Below, piece by piece: positions 5,518 to 5,540 of a DNA stretch of 5,540 nucleotides. The notes below the pieces were generated by a model. It worked only from the letters and a program-made list of their open reading frames with translations, had not been told where the DNA came from and did no database searches. Numbering within the stretch: position 1 is the first letter of the stretch; each line of letters opens with the position of its first letter. This stretch comes from Elusimicrobiota bacterium. Its GTDB lineage: Bacteria; Elusimicrobiota; Elusimicrobia; 2-02-FULL-39-32. Made by a program: the position numbers and the translations under genes. Location of the stretch: contig JAHFCA010000108.1 of assembly GCA_023249715.1 (NCBI GenBank), positions 1 through 5,540 of the forward strand. The letters are read 5' to 3'.

Positions 5518-5540
5518 GTTTATAATAATCTGATCTACGG

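Overview
The window is a compact stretch of a Gram-negative bacterial chromosome with eight genes (one cut by the left edge) and almost no spare DNA. The outer membrane is implied by a ten-heme periplasmic cytochrome followed by the start of what looks like an MtrB/PioB-type barrel protein. Ribosomal proteins L13 and S9 show it is core chromosome rather than a plasmid or phage. I cannot fix the phylum. The roughly 36-residue N-terminal extension on S9 and the ClpS-like gene behind it do not look proteobacterial; a PVC-type lineage such as Verrucomicrobiota is only a guess.

Layout. (1) Positions 1-1062, minus strand: a DmsE-family decaheme c-type cytochrome, then 13 bases after its stop the first 53 codons of a secreted MtrB/PioB-like protein that runs off the window. 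Together they would form a porin-cytochrome conduit carrying electrons across the outer membrane. (2) Positions 1063-1341: a divergent intergenic region with a strong Shine-Dalgarno site for the cytochrome and a poorly resolved start region for the rightward gene. (3) Positions 1342-3123, plus strand: a protein of about 593 residues from a conserved family I cannot name by function, with a glycine loop like that of FMN-binding TIM barrels of the nitronate monooxygenase type. (4) Positions 3157-4472, plus strand: rplM-rpsI-clpS. The rplM promoter lies so close to the start codon that its mRNA should be nearly leaderless; rplM and rpsI overlap by ATGA; rpsI is followed closely by a ClpS-like adaptor whose amine-binding aspartates are replaced. 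(5) Positions 4466-5499, minus strand: a membrane protein resembling the membrane domain of urate hydroxylase PuuD, but without its cytochrome domain, followed with a TGATG overlap by a small Rieske [2Fe-2S] protein. The Rieske gene meets clpS tail to tail with a 7-base overlap.

How the parts may work together. Two of the three transcription units encode redox proteins: a heme conduit for exchanging electrons with the outside, and a membrane protein with a soluble iron-sulfur partner. They are separate units, so a shared pathway is not shown. The middle unit is housekeeping: two ribosomal proteins plus a proteolysis adaptor. No tRNA, rRNA, CRISPR array, insertion sequence or phage gene was seen.
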